Assembly: GCF_004367585.1 (NCBI RefSeq)
Contig: NZ_CP038015.1
Coordinates: 440,001 to 492,500 of the forward strand
Length of the DNA stretch: 52,500 nt
Direction of reading: 5' to 3'
Origin: Paenisporosarcina antarctica
GTDB lineage: Bacteria; Bacillota; Bacilli; Bacillales_A; Planococcaceae
Translations under genes and position numbers: made by a program
Notes under the pieces: generated by a model
What the model was told of the DNA's origin: nothing
Databases searched by the model: none
Seen by the model: the letters and a program-made list of their open reading frames with translations, nothing else
Part shown: in pieces, positions 36,094 through 45,793 of the stretch
How positions within the stretch are numbered: the first letter of the stretch is position 1
Layout: every line of letters starts with the position of its first letter

Positions 36094-37641
36094 ATGACGA
36101 ATTATATGTTAGGTGTCGATATCGGTACGACTAGTACGAAAGCTGTGTTATTTACTGAAAAAGGCGAAATAATTCAACAAGAGAATATTGGATACCCCCT
36201 GTACACACCAGATATTTCAACAGCAGAACAGAACCCAGAAGAGATATTTCAGGCTGTAGTGCAAGCTATATCAAATATAATGGCGAATTCCCAAATTAAC
36301 CCAGAAAAATTGTTATTCATTTCATTTAGTAGTGCCATGCATAGTGTAATTGCGATGGATGAAAATGATCAACCACTGACGCAATGTATTACTTGGGCGG
36401 ATAATCGAAGTGAAGGTTGGACTCGTAAAATAAAAGAAGAGTTAAACGGTCATGAAGTGTACAAACGGACTGGGACACCTATTCATCCCATGGCCCCATT
36501 AAGCAAGATTGCTTGGATTGTAAATGATCGACCTGAAATAGCAGCCAAAGCCAAGAAATATATAGGAATTAAAGAATTCATTTTCAAAAAGTTCTTTGAT
36601 CGATATGTAGTGGACCATTCACTAGCTTCAGCAATGGGTATGATGAATCTCAAAAAACTAGATTGGGATGAAGAAGCACTGCAAATAGCGGGAGTTACAC
36701 CGGATCAGTTATCCGAGCTTGTGCCGACAACTAAGATTTTCACAAATTGTAGCCCAGAAATTGCACAAAAGATGGGCATTGCTCCACAAACGTCATTTGT
36801 CATTGGGGCAAGTGATGGTGTGCTTTCTAATATAGGCGTGGATGCCATTGGTAAAGGTGAAGTAGCTGTAACAATTGGGACTAGCGGCGCTATACGAACA
36901 ATCATTGACCATCCTCATACTGATGACAAGGGTCGAATATTTTGCTACGCATTAACAGAAAAACATTGGGTCATTGGTGGCCCAGTCAACAACGGTGGAA
37001 TGGTACTGCGATGGATTAGAGATGAATTTGCATCGTCAGAAGTAGAAACGGCAAAAAGGCTGGGCATTGATCCGTATGAAGTGTTAACAAGAATTGCTGA
37101 ACGGGTAAGGCCTGGCGCTGATGGATTATTGTTCCATCCATACCTAGCTGGTGAACGTGCTCCATTGTGGAATCCTGATGTGAGAGGCTCATTTTTTGGT
37201 TTAACGATGACCCACAAGAAGGAACATATGATTCGGGCAGCACTTGAAGGTGTCATTTACAATCTTTACACCGTATTTTTAGCCTTACTCGAAGTGATGG
37301 ATGAACCGGTTACCCGAATAAAAGCAACTGGCGGATTCGCAAGATCAGATGTTTGGCGACAAATGATGGCTGATATATTTGATGTGGAAGTGATTGTTCC
37401 GGAAAGCTATGAAAGCTCCTGTCTTGGGGCTTGTATTTTAGGGCTATATGCTACCGGAAAAGTTGATTCGTTTGATGTGGTTTCTGACATGATTGGTACT
37501 ACATTTAAGCACACGCCTATTGAATCCGATGTGCAAGAATACAGAGAGCTTCTACCAATATTTATTAATATATCGAGAGTATTGGAAAAAGAATATACAA
37601 GCATTGCAAAGTATCAACGAAATTTAATTAAAAAAGAATAA
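36094..37641 (+). CDS. gntK: Gluconate kinase (FGGY family)
   Basis: Phosphorylates gluconate to 6-phosphogluconate with ATP. The 515-aa protein has the FGGY carbohydrate kinase fold: N-terminal DIGTTSTKAVLF phosphate-binding loop, then WADNR around the sugar site, and the C-terminal TGGFARSDVWRQMMADIF signature. It begins 3 nt after gntR. The neighbouring gluconate permease, 6-phosphogluconate dehydrogenase and GntR settle the substrate as gluconate rather than another polyol. Confidence 0.95.
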   Translation: MTNYMLGVDIGTTSTKAVLFTEKGEIIQQENIGYPLYTPDISTAEQNPEEIFQAVVQAISNIMANSQINPEKLLFISFSSAMHSVIAMDENDQPLTQCITWADNRSEGWTRKIKEELNGHEVYKRTGTPIHPMAPLSKIAWIVNDRPEIAAKAKKYIGIKEFIFKKFFDRYVVDHSLASAMGMMNLKKLDWDEEALQIAGVTPDQLSELVPTTKIFTNCSPEIAQKMGIAPQTSFVIGASDGVLSNIGVDAIGKGEVAVTIGTSGAIRTIIDHPHTDDKGRIFCYALTEKHWVIGGPVNNGGMVLRWIRDEFASSEVETAKRLGIDPYEVLTRIAERVRPGADGLLFHPYLAGERAPLWNPDVRGSFFGLTMTHKKEHMIRAALEGVIYNLYTVFLALLEVMDEPVTRIKATGGFARSDVWRQMMADIFDVEVIVPESYESSCLGACILGLYATGKVDSFDVVSDMIGTTFKHTPIESDVQEYRELLPIFINISRVLEKEYTSIAKYQRNLIKKE

Positions 37642-37665
37642 ACATTCAATATTGGAGGAATTGTC

Positions 37666-39012
37666 ATGCCGTTAGTTATTGTCGCGATAGGTATTGTTTC
37701 GTTACTAGTTTTAATTATGGGGTTCAAATTAAACACCTTTGTGTCATTAATCATTGTATCTTTTGGAGTTGCTTTAGCTTTAGGTATGCCACTAGATAGC
37801 GTTGTTGGTTCAATTGAGTCTGGACTTGGCGGAACACTTGGACATTTAGCTTTAATATTTGGTCTAGGTGCGATGTTAGGTAGTTTAATTGCAGATTCTG
37901 GAGGCGCGCAACGTATTGCGATGACCTTAATCGATAAATTCGGAGAAAAAAATATTCAATGGGCTGTTGTAGTTGCTTCATTCATTATCGGAGTTGCCTT
38001 ATTCTTTGAAGTAGGATTAGTACTATTAATTCCGATTGTATTTTCGATTTCAAAACAATTACGAGTGTCTATTCTATACTTAGGAATTCCGATGGCAGCT
38101 GCTTTATCGGTGACTCACGGATTTTTACCACCTCACCCTGGACCGACAGTAATTGCCGGAGAGTATGGTGCAAATATTGGTGAAGTATTACTTTACGGTT
38201 TTATTATTGCCATTCCAACTGTCATTTTAGCAGGGCCATTATTTACAAAGCTTGCTAAAAAACTTGTCCCTGATTCATTTAATAAAACAGGTGATATTGC
38301 TTCTTTAGGTGAACAAAAAACATTTAAAATAGAAGATACACCTAGTTTTGGTATCAGTGTATTTACAGCAATGTTTCCTGTTATCTTAATGGCTATCGGA
38401 ACAATTATTACCATGATTCAACAAACAAATGATATTGCAGATAATATGTTATTTGAAGTCGTGCGTTTTGTAAGTAATGCTTCTACTGCAATGTTATTAT
38501 CTTTATTGCTTGCCGTTTATACCATGGGATTGGCAAGAAAAATACCGATGAAAACCGTGATGAATACTTGTTCGAGAGCAATAGCAAGTATTGGGATGAT
38601 GCTATTAATTATTGGTGGTGGTGGGGCTTTTAAACAAGTACTCATTGATGGTGGTGTTGGTGACTACGTGGCTGAATTATTTAGTGACACGACATTATCA
38701 CCTATCTTACTGGCGTGGATGATCGCTGCTATTTTACGAATCGCTTTAGGATCTGCAACGGTTGCGGCTTTAACAACGGCCGGTTTAGTTATTCCTCTGT
38801 TAGGTACAACTGACGTTAACTTAGCTTTGGTCGTACTTGCAACTGGAGCAGGTAGTTTAATCGCTTCACATGTTAATGATGCTGGTTTCTGGATGTTTAA
38901 AGAGTTTTTTGGTTTGACGATGAAAGAAACATTTGCAACATGGACATTACTTGAAACGATTATTTCTGTTGCTGGATTAGGGTTTATTCTATTATTAAGT
39001 CTAATTGTTTAA
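37666..39012 (+). CDS. gntP: Gluconate permease GntP
   Basis: Proton-coupled gluconate importer of the GntP family, 448 aa with about 12-14 membrane helices. Family features include the HGFLPPHPGP motif near residue 145, and the SATVAALTTAGL and ASHVNDAGFWMFKEF segments near the C-terminus. TTGGAGG stands before the ATG. It lies between the kinase and dehydrogenase genes of the operon. Confidence 0.94.
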   Translation: MPLVIVAIGIVSLLVLIMGFKLNTFVSLIIVSFGVALALGMPLDSVVGSIESGLGGTLGHLALIFGLGAMLGSLIADSGGAQRIAMTLIDKFGEKNIQWAVVVASFIIGVALFFEVGLVLLIPIVFSISKQLRVSILYLGIPMAAALSVTHGFLPPHPGPTVIAGEYGANIGEVLLYGFIIAIPTVILAGPLFTKLAKKLVPDSFNKTGDIASLGEQKTFKIEDTPSFGISVFTAMFPVILMAIGTIITMIQQTNDIADNMLFEVVRFVSNASTAMLLSLLLAVYTMGLARKIPMKTVMNTCSRAIASIGMMLLIIGGGGAFKQVLIDGGVGDYVAELFSDTTLSPILLAWMIAAILRIALGSATVAALTTAGLVIPLLGTTDVNLALVVLATGAGSLIASHVNDAGFWMFKEFFGLTMKETFATWTLLETIISVAGLGFILLLSLIV

Positions 39013-39030
39013 AAAGGAGATAGAAAATAT

Positions 39031-40434
39031 ATGAGTAATACAATTGGTGTTATGGGTCTAGGTGTAATGGGAAGAAGTATTGCGATGAATATGGCAAGTA
39101 AAGGTGAACATGTAGCTGTCTATAATTACACAAGAGATTTAACGGACTTGCTAGTAAAAGATATCGAACAACAACAACTTTATCCATATTACGATGTGCA
39201 AGAATTTGTGCAGTCTTTACAGTCACCAAGAAAAATTTTCATGATGGTCACTGCTGGGAATGTTGTAGATTCAGTGATTAAATCATTAGTACCATACCTT
39301 GAGCCAGGCGATATTATCATGGACGGTGGTAATTCAAACTATCAAGACACGGCCCGAAGATTTGATGAATTGAAGTCACAAGACATTGATTATTTAGGTA
39401 TTGGTGTTTCTGGTGGGGAAGAAGGAGCCTTGAAAGGTCCTTCCATCATGATTGGCGGCGAAAAAGAAGTATATGAAAAAGTAGCATCTATTTTCACTAA
39501 AATTGCTGCTCAAGTTGAAGGAAACCCTTGCTGTGCGTATATGGGTCCTAAAGGTGCAGGTCATTTTGTGAAAATGGTGCATAATGGAATTGAGTATGCC
39601 GATATGCAACTCATTGCAGAAGCCTATACTTTTTTGAGAGAAAAACTACATATCCCTCTCAATGAAATTGCTGATATTTTTGAAACATGGAATCAAGGGG
39701 AACTGAAAAGTTATCTGATTGAAATCACAGCCGATATATTAAGAAAGCAAGATGAAAAAACAGGTTTACCACTTGTCGATGTAATTTTAGACAAAACTGG
39801 CCAAAATGGCACAGGTAAATGGACGAGTATACAAGCAATTGATAACGGAATTCCCGTATCCATTATTACAGAATCATTATTTGCTCGTTACATCTCACAT
39901 GTAAAAGAAGAACGATTACATGCAGCAAGTATCTTAGCTGGTCCAGAAACTACTAATGAACCAGTAGATCAAGAAGAATGGGTTGAATCTGTTAGACAAG
40001 CCTTATATATGGGGAAAATTTGTGCCTATGCACAAGGCTTTACTCAATATAAAGTAACGTCAAAAATCAATGATTGGAACTTGCCATTACAAGACATTGC
40101 GCTTATTTTCCGTGGTGGTTGTATCATACGAGCGGAGTTTTTAAACACAATTAGTGAAGCTTTTGGAGCACAAGAATCTACAACAAATTTATTGATTGCA
40201 CCATACTTTGTTGAAAAAACGAAAGCATATCAAATAGGGATGAGAAAAGTGGTAGCTGAAAGTATGATGTCAGGTATGGCGTTCCCTTCTTTAAGTGCTG
40301 CTCTTACTTATTATGATAGTTATCGAACTGGTTACTCGACTGCCAATCTATTGCAAGCACAACGTGATTATTTTGGGGCTCACACATATGAGCGTACAGA
40401 TGTAGAAGGTTCATTTCACACGATATGGAAATAA
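39031..40434 (+). CDS. gntZ: 6-phosphogluconate dehydrogenase, decarboxylating
   Basis: Oxidises and decarboxylates 6-phosphogluconate to ribulose 5-phosphate. The 467-aa protein has the Rossmann motif GVMGLGVMGRS at the start, DGGNSNYQDTARR, GVSGGEEGALKGPSIM, and the catalytic lysine/histidine region GPKGAGHFVKMVHNGIEYADM. The residue pattern after the second beta strand (NYTRD) is typical of NADP users. It is last in the gnt operon, so gntZ is used as the symbol; a separate housekeeping gndA may exist elsewhere. AAGGAG precedes the ATG. Confidence 0.95.
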   Translation: MSNTIGVMGLGVMGRSIAMNMASKGEHVAVYNYTRDLTDLLVKDIEQQQLYPYYDVQEFVQSLQSPRKIFMMVTAGNVVDSVIKSLVPYLEPGDIIMDGGNSNYQDTARRFDELKSQDIDYLGIGVSGGEEGALKGPSIMIGGEKEVYEKVASIFTKIAAQVEGNPCCAYMGPKGAGHFVKMVHNGIEYADMQLIAEAYTFLREKLHIPLNEIADIFETWNQGELKSYLIEITADILRKQDEKTGLPLVDVILDKTGQNGTGKWTSIQAIDNGIPVSIITESLFARYISHVKEERLHAASILAGPETTNEPVDQEEWVESVRQALYMGKICAYAQGFTQYKVTSKINDWNLPLQDIALIFRGGCIIRAEFLNTISEAFGAQESTTNLLIAPYFVEKTKAYQIGMRKVVAESMMSGMAFPSLSAALTYYDSYRTGYSTANLLQAQRDYFGAHTYERTDVEGSFHTIWK

Positions 40435-40443
40435 TCTAAATAG

Positions 40444-40490
40444 AAGAGCAGGATTAAGGTTTCAATTACCCTTAATCCTGCTTTTCTCTT
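40444..40490 (+). terminator. Terminator of the gnt operon
   Basis: AGCAGGATTAAG pairs perfectly with CTTAATCCTGCT, followed by T. Confidence 0.92.
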
Positions 40491-40601
40491 ATTTTTAGTG
40501 TACTGAACGTATGAAGGTTTGTTATATTGTAGGGAATAATATAGCATTCTTGGTATTGTTCATATATACATAGAATAGAGTCAATAAAAGGGGTTATCAC
40601 G

Positions 40602-41375
40602 ATGAAACTAGTTTCTTGGAATGTGAACGGCATTAGGGCTTGTGTGAAAAAAGGATTTATAGATTATTTTCATGAAGTGAATGCGGATATTTTTTGCCTG
40701 CAAGAGACGAAGTTACAAGCTGGGCAAATTGATTTACAGTTAGAAGGATATTATCAATATTGGAATTATGCAGTAAAAAAAGGGTATTCAGGTACAGCTG
40801 TCTTTACAAAGGAAAAACCAATCTCAGTAAAGTATGGAGTAGGAGATTTAACTGAAGAAGCTGAAGGTAGAATACTTACATTAGAATACGATCAGTTTTA
40901 TTTAGTGAATGTCTATACACCCAATGCGAAGCGAGATTTAACAAGACTTCCTTACCGCTTAGAATGGGAAGATGAAATGCGTGCCTATTTGAAGCACTTA
41001 GATCTAACAAAACCAGTGATTATGTGTGGAGATTTAAATGTGGCGCATCAACAAATAGATTTAAAAAATGCTAAATCAAATAAAGGCAATTCAGGCTTTA
41101 CAATAGAGGAACGAGGAAAGATGACGGGATTACTAGATGAAGGATTTACAGATACGTTCCGTCATTTTTATCCGGAGAAAGAAGAAGCCTTTACATGGTG
41201 GTCTTACATGGCCACGGTGAGAGAGCGTAATATCGGATGGAGAATTGATTACTTCATTACGTCAAACCGACTATGTGAAAGATTAGTTGATGCATATATA
41301 CATCCACAAATACATGGAAGTGATCATTGTCCGATTGTTTTGGAGCTTAAAGGGAATGTGAAAAACCTTTCATGA
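40602..41375 (+). CDS. exoA: Exodeoxyribonuclease III / AP endonuclease ExoA
   Basis: Mg-dependent AP endonuclease of the EEP superfamily, acting in base-excision repair. The 257-aa protein has all the motifs: WNVNGIRA (N7), LQETKL with the metal-binding Glu, NVYTPN, GDLNVAH, WWSYM and the terminal GSDHCPIVLEL with the catalytic Asp-His. The translation initiation region carries AAAAGGGG. In spore formers ExoA also repairs AP sites during outgrowth. Confidence 0.94.
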   Translation: MKLVSWNVNGIRACVKKGFIDYFHEVNADIFCLQETKLQAGQIDLQLEGYYQYWNYAVKKGYSGTAVFTKEKPISVKYGVGDLTEEAEGRILTLEYDQFYLVNVYTPNAKRDLTRLPYRLEWEDEMRAYLKHLDLTKPVIMCGDLNVAHQQIDLKNAKSNKGNSGFTIEERGKMTGLLDEGFTDTFRHFYPEKEEAFTWWSYMATVRERNIGWRIDYFITSNRLCERLVDAYIHPQIHGSDHCPIVLELKGNVKNLS

Positions 41376-41425
41376 GTTCATTGAACTAACGAAAGGCTTA
41401 GCTTTAGTCGAGTACTCAAAAGAAG

Positions 41426-41791
41426 CTACCTAATACGTTTATTGACCACTTTATTTGAGTACAATAGGGCCCCTAAGTAGCCAACCAAGTATGCAATAAC
41501 TAACACAAAAAGTGCTGAGCCACTAATGGTGCTATTGCCAAGATACAATTGATATAGAACGATGAAAAGAGTTGCGCATATTCCGCCAAGATGTGGTGAA
41601 TTCTTAATGTAAAAGTGCATGGCTACTAATCCACCGATAATGGCAACAATGAAGAAATTAATTTTAACGAGTACATCTTGTGACGTTGAATGATCTACAT
41701 TAAGTTCAATATAGAGTAACAACTGTAGGATGATATATTGAGCTATTAAAGAAATTAAGACGACAGGTATCCAATCAAATTTTCTGTTCAA
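41426..41791 (-). CDS. Small polytopic membrane protein, unknown
   Basis: A 121-aa protein with four predicted membrane helices and no recognised domain (for example VVLISLIAQYIILQLLLY and LFVLVIAYLVGYLGALLY). The start is TTG at 41791, 9 nt after AAGGAGG; the in-frame TTG at 41797 is only 3 nt from that site. It lies on the strand opposite to exoA and converges on it. Confidence 0.72.
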   Translation of the reverse strand: MNRKFDWIPVVLISLIAQYIILQLLLYIELNVDHSTSQDVLVKINFFIVAIIGGLVAMHFYIKNSPHLGGICATLFIVLYQLYLGNSTISGSALFVLVIAYLVGYLGALLYSNKVVNKRIR

Positions 41792-42067
41792 AATCAAAAA
41801 CCTCCTTCCATTATTGTATGCATAATAAGCATAAAAAAGAATAACAAGGATATTAGTAGCTAGGATAATTGATTGAAAATAATGAGGGAAATATGTAACA
41901 AATACTGACGTTTTTTTCTTTCGTAATAAAGAAAATGCGAATGTGCCAGATGAAGGTGTAAAGAATTAGTAAGCATAAGTATAGAAAATTTCCAGTAATC
42001 GTCGAGTATCGAGTATAATAGAGAAAAGCAGAGACTGATCATCATTTGATCTAAAGGAGGACTATAT

Positions 42068-42271
42068 ATGACTGAAAATAATGAAACAAACCAACAAGAT
42101 GTGCCGAAGAAAAAATTAAGCTTAAAAGAAGCGATGCAAAAACAATTAGAAGCAAAGAAAAACCTAACTTCCGATAACAACGCTAAAGGAAGTACATCGA
42201 AATCATCGAAAGTAATGCAAAGCCAACAAACGAAAAAAGTAAGTAATACACGTAGAAAAATGGGTGTATAA
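42068..42271 (+). CDS. Small basic low-complexity protein, unknown
   Basis: A 67-aa hydrophilic protein (many Lys, Gln, Ser, Asn) with one helical stretch (LSLKEAMQKQLEAKKN) and a basic end (TRRKMG). I do not recognise it. AAAGGAGG lies 7 nt before the ATG, and a terminator follows directly, so it is very likely a real gene. There is no membrane segment. Confidence 0.8.
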   Translation: MTENNETNQQDVPKKKLSLKEAMQKQLEAKKNLTSDNNAKGSTSKSSKVMQSQQTKKVSNTRRKMGV

Positions 42272-42275
42272 TAAA

Positions 42276-42313
42276 ACTGCGCAAACCGATTTTTATATGG
42301 TTTGCGTTTTTCT
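42276..42313 (+). terminator. Terminator of the small basic gene
   Basis: CGCAAACC pairs with GGTTTGCG, followed by five T. Confidence 0.88.
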
Positions 42314-42383
42314 TAGGGAATTTTAGATTTTGATTAAATGGTGTATACTTATGACAATTGTGATCGTGGAAGAAGGGTTTTAG

Positions 42384-43853
42384 ATGGTGTCGAAATATGC
42401 AGATGATGGATTTGCATTACATACGGACTTATATCAAATAAATATGGCAGAAACTTACTGGGCTGATGGTATACATAATCGTAAAGCGGTGTTTGAGCTG
42501 TTTTTCCGCAATTTACCCTTTGGTAATGGCTATGCAATTTTTGCAGGTTTAGAGAGGGTACTAGATTTTCTTCGGGATTTCCAGTTTACGGATAGCGATC
42601 TTGCGTATTTGCAGCTAGAGCTTGGATACAAGGAAGACTTTATTAGTTATTTGCGTGAAGTCAGGTTCACCGGAGATGTGTATTCGATGATTGAAGGTGA
42701 GCTCGTTTTTGCCAATGAACCAATTATGCGCATTGAGGCTCCACTGGTTGAAGCGCAACTCATTGAAACAGCACTCCTGAATATTGTCAATTACCAAACC
42801 TTAATTGCAACGAAAGCAAGTCGTATTAAACAAATCGTCAAAACCGATACAGTTATGGAATTCGGTACGAGACGTGCTCAAGAAATGGATGCAGCAATTT
42901 GGGGCTCACGGGCTTCCATAATTGGTGGGATAGAGGCAACAAGTAATCTTAGAGCTGGCAAAAAGTTCGGTATTCCTGTTGCAGGAACACATGCGCATTC
43001 GCTTGTTCAAGCATACAAAAATGAATATGAAGCTTTCCATGCATATGCCAAACGACATAAAGATTGTGTATTCCTTGTAGATACTTACAATACATTAAAG
43101 ACCGGTGTTCCAACTGCCATTCAAGTAGCAAAAGAACTTGGAGATAAAATCAATTTCGTTGGAATTCGTTTGGATAGTGGAGATATTTCATTCCTATCAA
43201 AAGAGTCACGTCGTATGTTAGATGAAGCGGGCTTTACGGATGCGAAAATCGTCGTGTCAAATGATTTAGATGAATATACAATTTTAAACTTAAAAGCCCA
43301 AGGTGCGAAAGTGGATATGTGGGGCATTGGCACAAAGTTAATTACCGCGTATGACCAACCCGCTCTTGGTGCAGTATATAAAATTGTTTCAATTGAAGAT
43401 GAAAAAGGTGTAATGGAAGATACAATTAAAATTTCATCTACTTCTGAAAAGGTAACGACGCCGGGTAGGAAAAAACTGTATCGTATAATTGATCGAGAAA
43501 ATGGCAAAGCAGAAGGCGATTATATTACGATGTTTGATGAAGACCCTACTCATGAACACCGATTAAAAATGTTCCATCCAGTTCATACCTTTGTTTCGAA
43601 ATTTGTGACGAACTTTGAAGCAAAAGAGCTGCATACAAAAGTCATTGAAAATGGACAAGTTATTTATTCGAATCCAACGTTGTTTGCAATGAGGGATTAC
43701 GCAACTGCTAACTTAGAATTACTATGGGATGAATACAAACGTTCTTTAAATCCAGAAGAATATCCAGTAGATTTAAGCCAAAAATGTTGGGATAACAAGA
43801 TGCGAAATATCCAAGAGATAAAAGAAATGGTAGATAGGATGCATTACTCTTAA
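42384..43853 (+). CDS. pncB: Nicotinate phosphoribosyltransferase
   Basis: First enzyme of the Preiss-Handler NAD salvage pathway, making nicotinate mononucleotide from nicotinate and PRPP with ATP. The 489-aa protein shows the family features: N-terminal [32 protein letters not shown] with the phosphate-binding region, GTHAHS, and [10 protein letters not shown]. The C-terminal zinc-site-like extension is typical of the longer Bacillales form. It is followed after 10 nt by nadE, so both ends of the pathway share an operon. Confidence 0.94.
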   Translation: MVSKYADDGFALHTDLYQINMAETYWADGIHNRKAVFELFFRNLPFGNGYAIFAGLERVLDFLRDFQFTDSDLAYLQLELGYKEDFISYLREVRFTGDVYSMIEGELVFANEPIMRIEAPLVEAQLIETALLNIVNYQTLIATKASRIKQIVKTDTVMEFGTRRAQEMDAAIWGSRASIIGGIEATSNLRAGKKFGIPVAGTHAHSLVQAYKNEYEAFHAYAKRHKDCVFLVDTYNTLKTGVPTAIQVAKELGDKINFVGIRLDSGDISFLSKESRRMLDEAGFTDAKIVVSNDLDEYTILNLKAQGAKVDMWGIGTKLITAYDQPALGAVYKIVSIEDEKGVMEDTIKISSTSEKVTTPGRKKLYRIIDRENGKAEGDYITMFDEDPTHEHRLKMFHPVHTFVSKFVTNFEAKELHTKVIENGQVIYSNPTLFAMRDYATANLELLWDEYKRSLNPEEYPVDLSQKCWDNKMRNIQEIKEMVDRMHYS

Positions 43854-43863
43854 AGGAGTGACT

Positions 43864-44694
43864 ATGATGACAAACTTGCAAAAGACAATTATTGAAGAAT
43901 TGAAAGTTAAACCATCGATTGACGCCAAACAAGAAATACGTATATCCATTGATTTTATGAAAAATTATTTAAAAAAGCATTCATTCTTAAAAGGATTGGT
44001 TCTTGGTATTTCAGGTGGTCAAGATTCTGCACTTACTGGCAAGCTTGCTCAAATGGCGGTAGATGAATTAAATGATGAACTGGGAGCACAAGCCTATTCT
44101 TTTAATGCGGTTCGATTGCCTTATGGCGTTCAGTTTGATGAAGATGATTGTCACGACGCACTAAATTTCATACAACCATCTAAAATTTATACGGTGAATA
44201 TAAAAAATGCAGTCGATGCAAGTAAACATGCACTTGATACCTCTGGGATTACCCTTTCTGACTTTGCTAAAGGAAATGAAAAAGCACGTGAAAGAATGAA
44301 AGTTCAATACTCAATTGCGGCTATGCACGATGCAGTCGTCCTTGGAACAGATCATGCAGCAGAAGCCGTCACTGGTTTTTATACTAAATATGGTGATGGT
44401 GGAGCCGACTTAGTGCCTATTTCTCGATTAAATAAGCGACAAGGGAAACAACTATTAATAGTTCTAGGTTGTCCGGAACATTTATATACAAAAATTCCTA
44501 CTGCGGATTTAGAAGAAGATCGTCCTGCGTTACCAGATGAGATTGCTTTAGGTGTTTCATATGATCAAATAGATGATTATTTAGAAGGAAAAAAGATTCC
44601 AACTGAGTCAAAAGAACAAATTGAAAATCATTATTTACGCTCAAAACATAAAAGACATATGCCTATTACCGTCTTTGATGATTTTTGGAAATAA
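43864..44694 (+). CDS. nadE: Ammonia-dependent NAD+ synthetase
   Basis: Converts nicotinate adenine dinucleotide to NAD+ using ATP and ammonia. The 276-aa protein has the PP-loop [13 protein letters not shown], the [22 protein letters not shown] segment and the C-terminal [15 protein letters not shown]. It lacks the N-terminal nitrilase-type glutaminase domain, so it uses free ammonia. GGAG lies upstream; ATG 43864 or 43867 fit, while GTG 43858 overlaps the binding site. Confidence 0.95.
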   Translation: MMTNLQKTIIEELKVKPSIDAKQEIRISIDFMKNYLKKHSFLKGLVLGISGGQDSALTGKLAQMAVDELNDELGAQAYSFNAVRLPYGVQFDEDDCHDALNFIQPSKIYTVNIKNAVDASKHALDTSGITLSDFAKGNEKARERMKVQYSIAAMHDAVVLGTDHAAEAVTGFYTKYGDGGADLVPISRLNKRQGKQLLIVLGCPEHLYTKIPTADLEEDRPALPDEIALGVSYDQIDDYLEGKKIPTESKEQIENHYLRSKHKRHMPITVFDDFWK

Positions 44695-44698
44695 ATTC

Positions 44699-44734
44699 AA
44701 GCACATGTAGCACTATGCTATGTGTGCTTTTTTG
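44699..44734 (+). terminator. Terminator of pncB-nadE
   Basis: AGCACATGTAGC pairs with GCTATGTGTGCT including G-U pairs, followed by six T. Confidence 0.87.
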
Positions 44735-44842
44735 TACTCTAATAAGTTGTTAAGTATCAAAGTATTAGGTAAAATGGACTTATAATGTGTCAATTTTCTA
44801 ACAAATACAAAAATTCAACACAACAACTGGGGGAGTAGAGAC

Positions 44843-45793
44843 ATGAAAAACCAAGAAAAAATGCATTCGATTATAGATAATATAGAGCGAGTAATTATAG
44901 GGAAACGAGATATTGCAGAGCTATGTGTAGTTGCGTTAATCGCTCAAGGACATGTTTTACTTGAAGATGTTCCGGGTGTTGGTAAGACGGTTATGGTGCG
45001 TGCATTAGCGAAATCAGTAGGCGCTCAATTCAAACGTATTCAATTTACGCCCGACTTACTGCCTTCAGATGTAATTGGTGTATCAATATATAATCCCAAA
45101 GACATGGAATTTCAATTTAGACCAGGTCCAATTATGGGGAATATCGTATTAGCAGATGAAATCAATCGAACTTCACCTAAAACTCAATCAGCACTTCTCG
45201 AGGGAATGGAAGAAGCATCGGTAACAATCGATGGAGAAACGATGATGATTCCTAAACCGTTCTTTGTAATGGCCACACAAAATCCAATTGAATATGAAGG
45301 TACGTATCCGCTTCCAGAAGCACAATTGGACCGTTTCTTACTTAAACTTAGAATGGGTTATCCTTCACATGCAGAAGAAATTGAAGTGTTAAAAAGAGCT
45401 GAAAAATCATCTCCACTTGAAGACTTAAAACCTGTCATTTCACTTGAAGACCTCATTCTTTTGCAACAAGAAGTAAAAGACGTAATGGTCGATGATACCA
45501 TCAAAAATTATATTGTCGATTTGGCTAACCGAACCAGAAAAGATTCTTATATATATTTGGGTGTAAGTCCTCGGGGATCTCTAGCATTAATGAAAGCATC
45601 ACAAGCGTTAGCAATGTTACGAGGTAGAGACTTTGTTACGCCAGATGATGTTCAATATTTAGCACCATTCGTCTTTAGTCATCGAATGATTTTACGTTCA
45701 GAAGCACGCTATGATGGTGTTACAACTGAAGAAATTATTGGACGTATTTTAACGAAAACAAATGTTCCGATTAAAAGGCTTGTTAAACAATGA
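44843..45793 (+). CDS. MoxR family AAA+ ATPase
   Basis: A 316-aa MoxR-type AAA+ ATPase. Walker A is EDVPGVGKT (residues 41-49), Walker B VLADEINR, then sensor motifs MATQNPIEYEGTYPLPEAQLDRF. Such ATPases act as chaperones or activators for their neighbours. It is coupled by an ATGA overlap to the DUF58 gene and then to a transglutaminase, the common MoxR-DUF58-transglutaminase trio; B. subtilis yeaC is the positional match. GGGGGAG precedes the ATG. Confidence 0.92.
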   Translation: MKNQEKMHSIIDNIERVIIGKRDIAELCVVALIAQGHVLLEDVPGVGKTVMVRALAKSVGAQFKRIQFTPDLLPSDVIGVSIYNPKDMEFQFRPGPIMGNIVLADEINRTSPKTQSALLEGMEEASVTIDGETMMIPKPFFVMATQNPIEYEGTYPLPEAQLDRFLLKLRMGYPSHAEEIEVLKRAEKSSPLEDLKPVISLEDLILLQQEVKDVMVDDTIKNYIVDLANRTRKDSYIYLGVSPRGSLALMKASQALAMLRGRDFVTPDDVQYLAPFVFSHRMILRSEARYDGVTTEEIIGRILTKTNVPIKRLVKQ

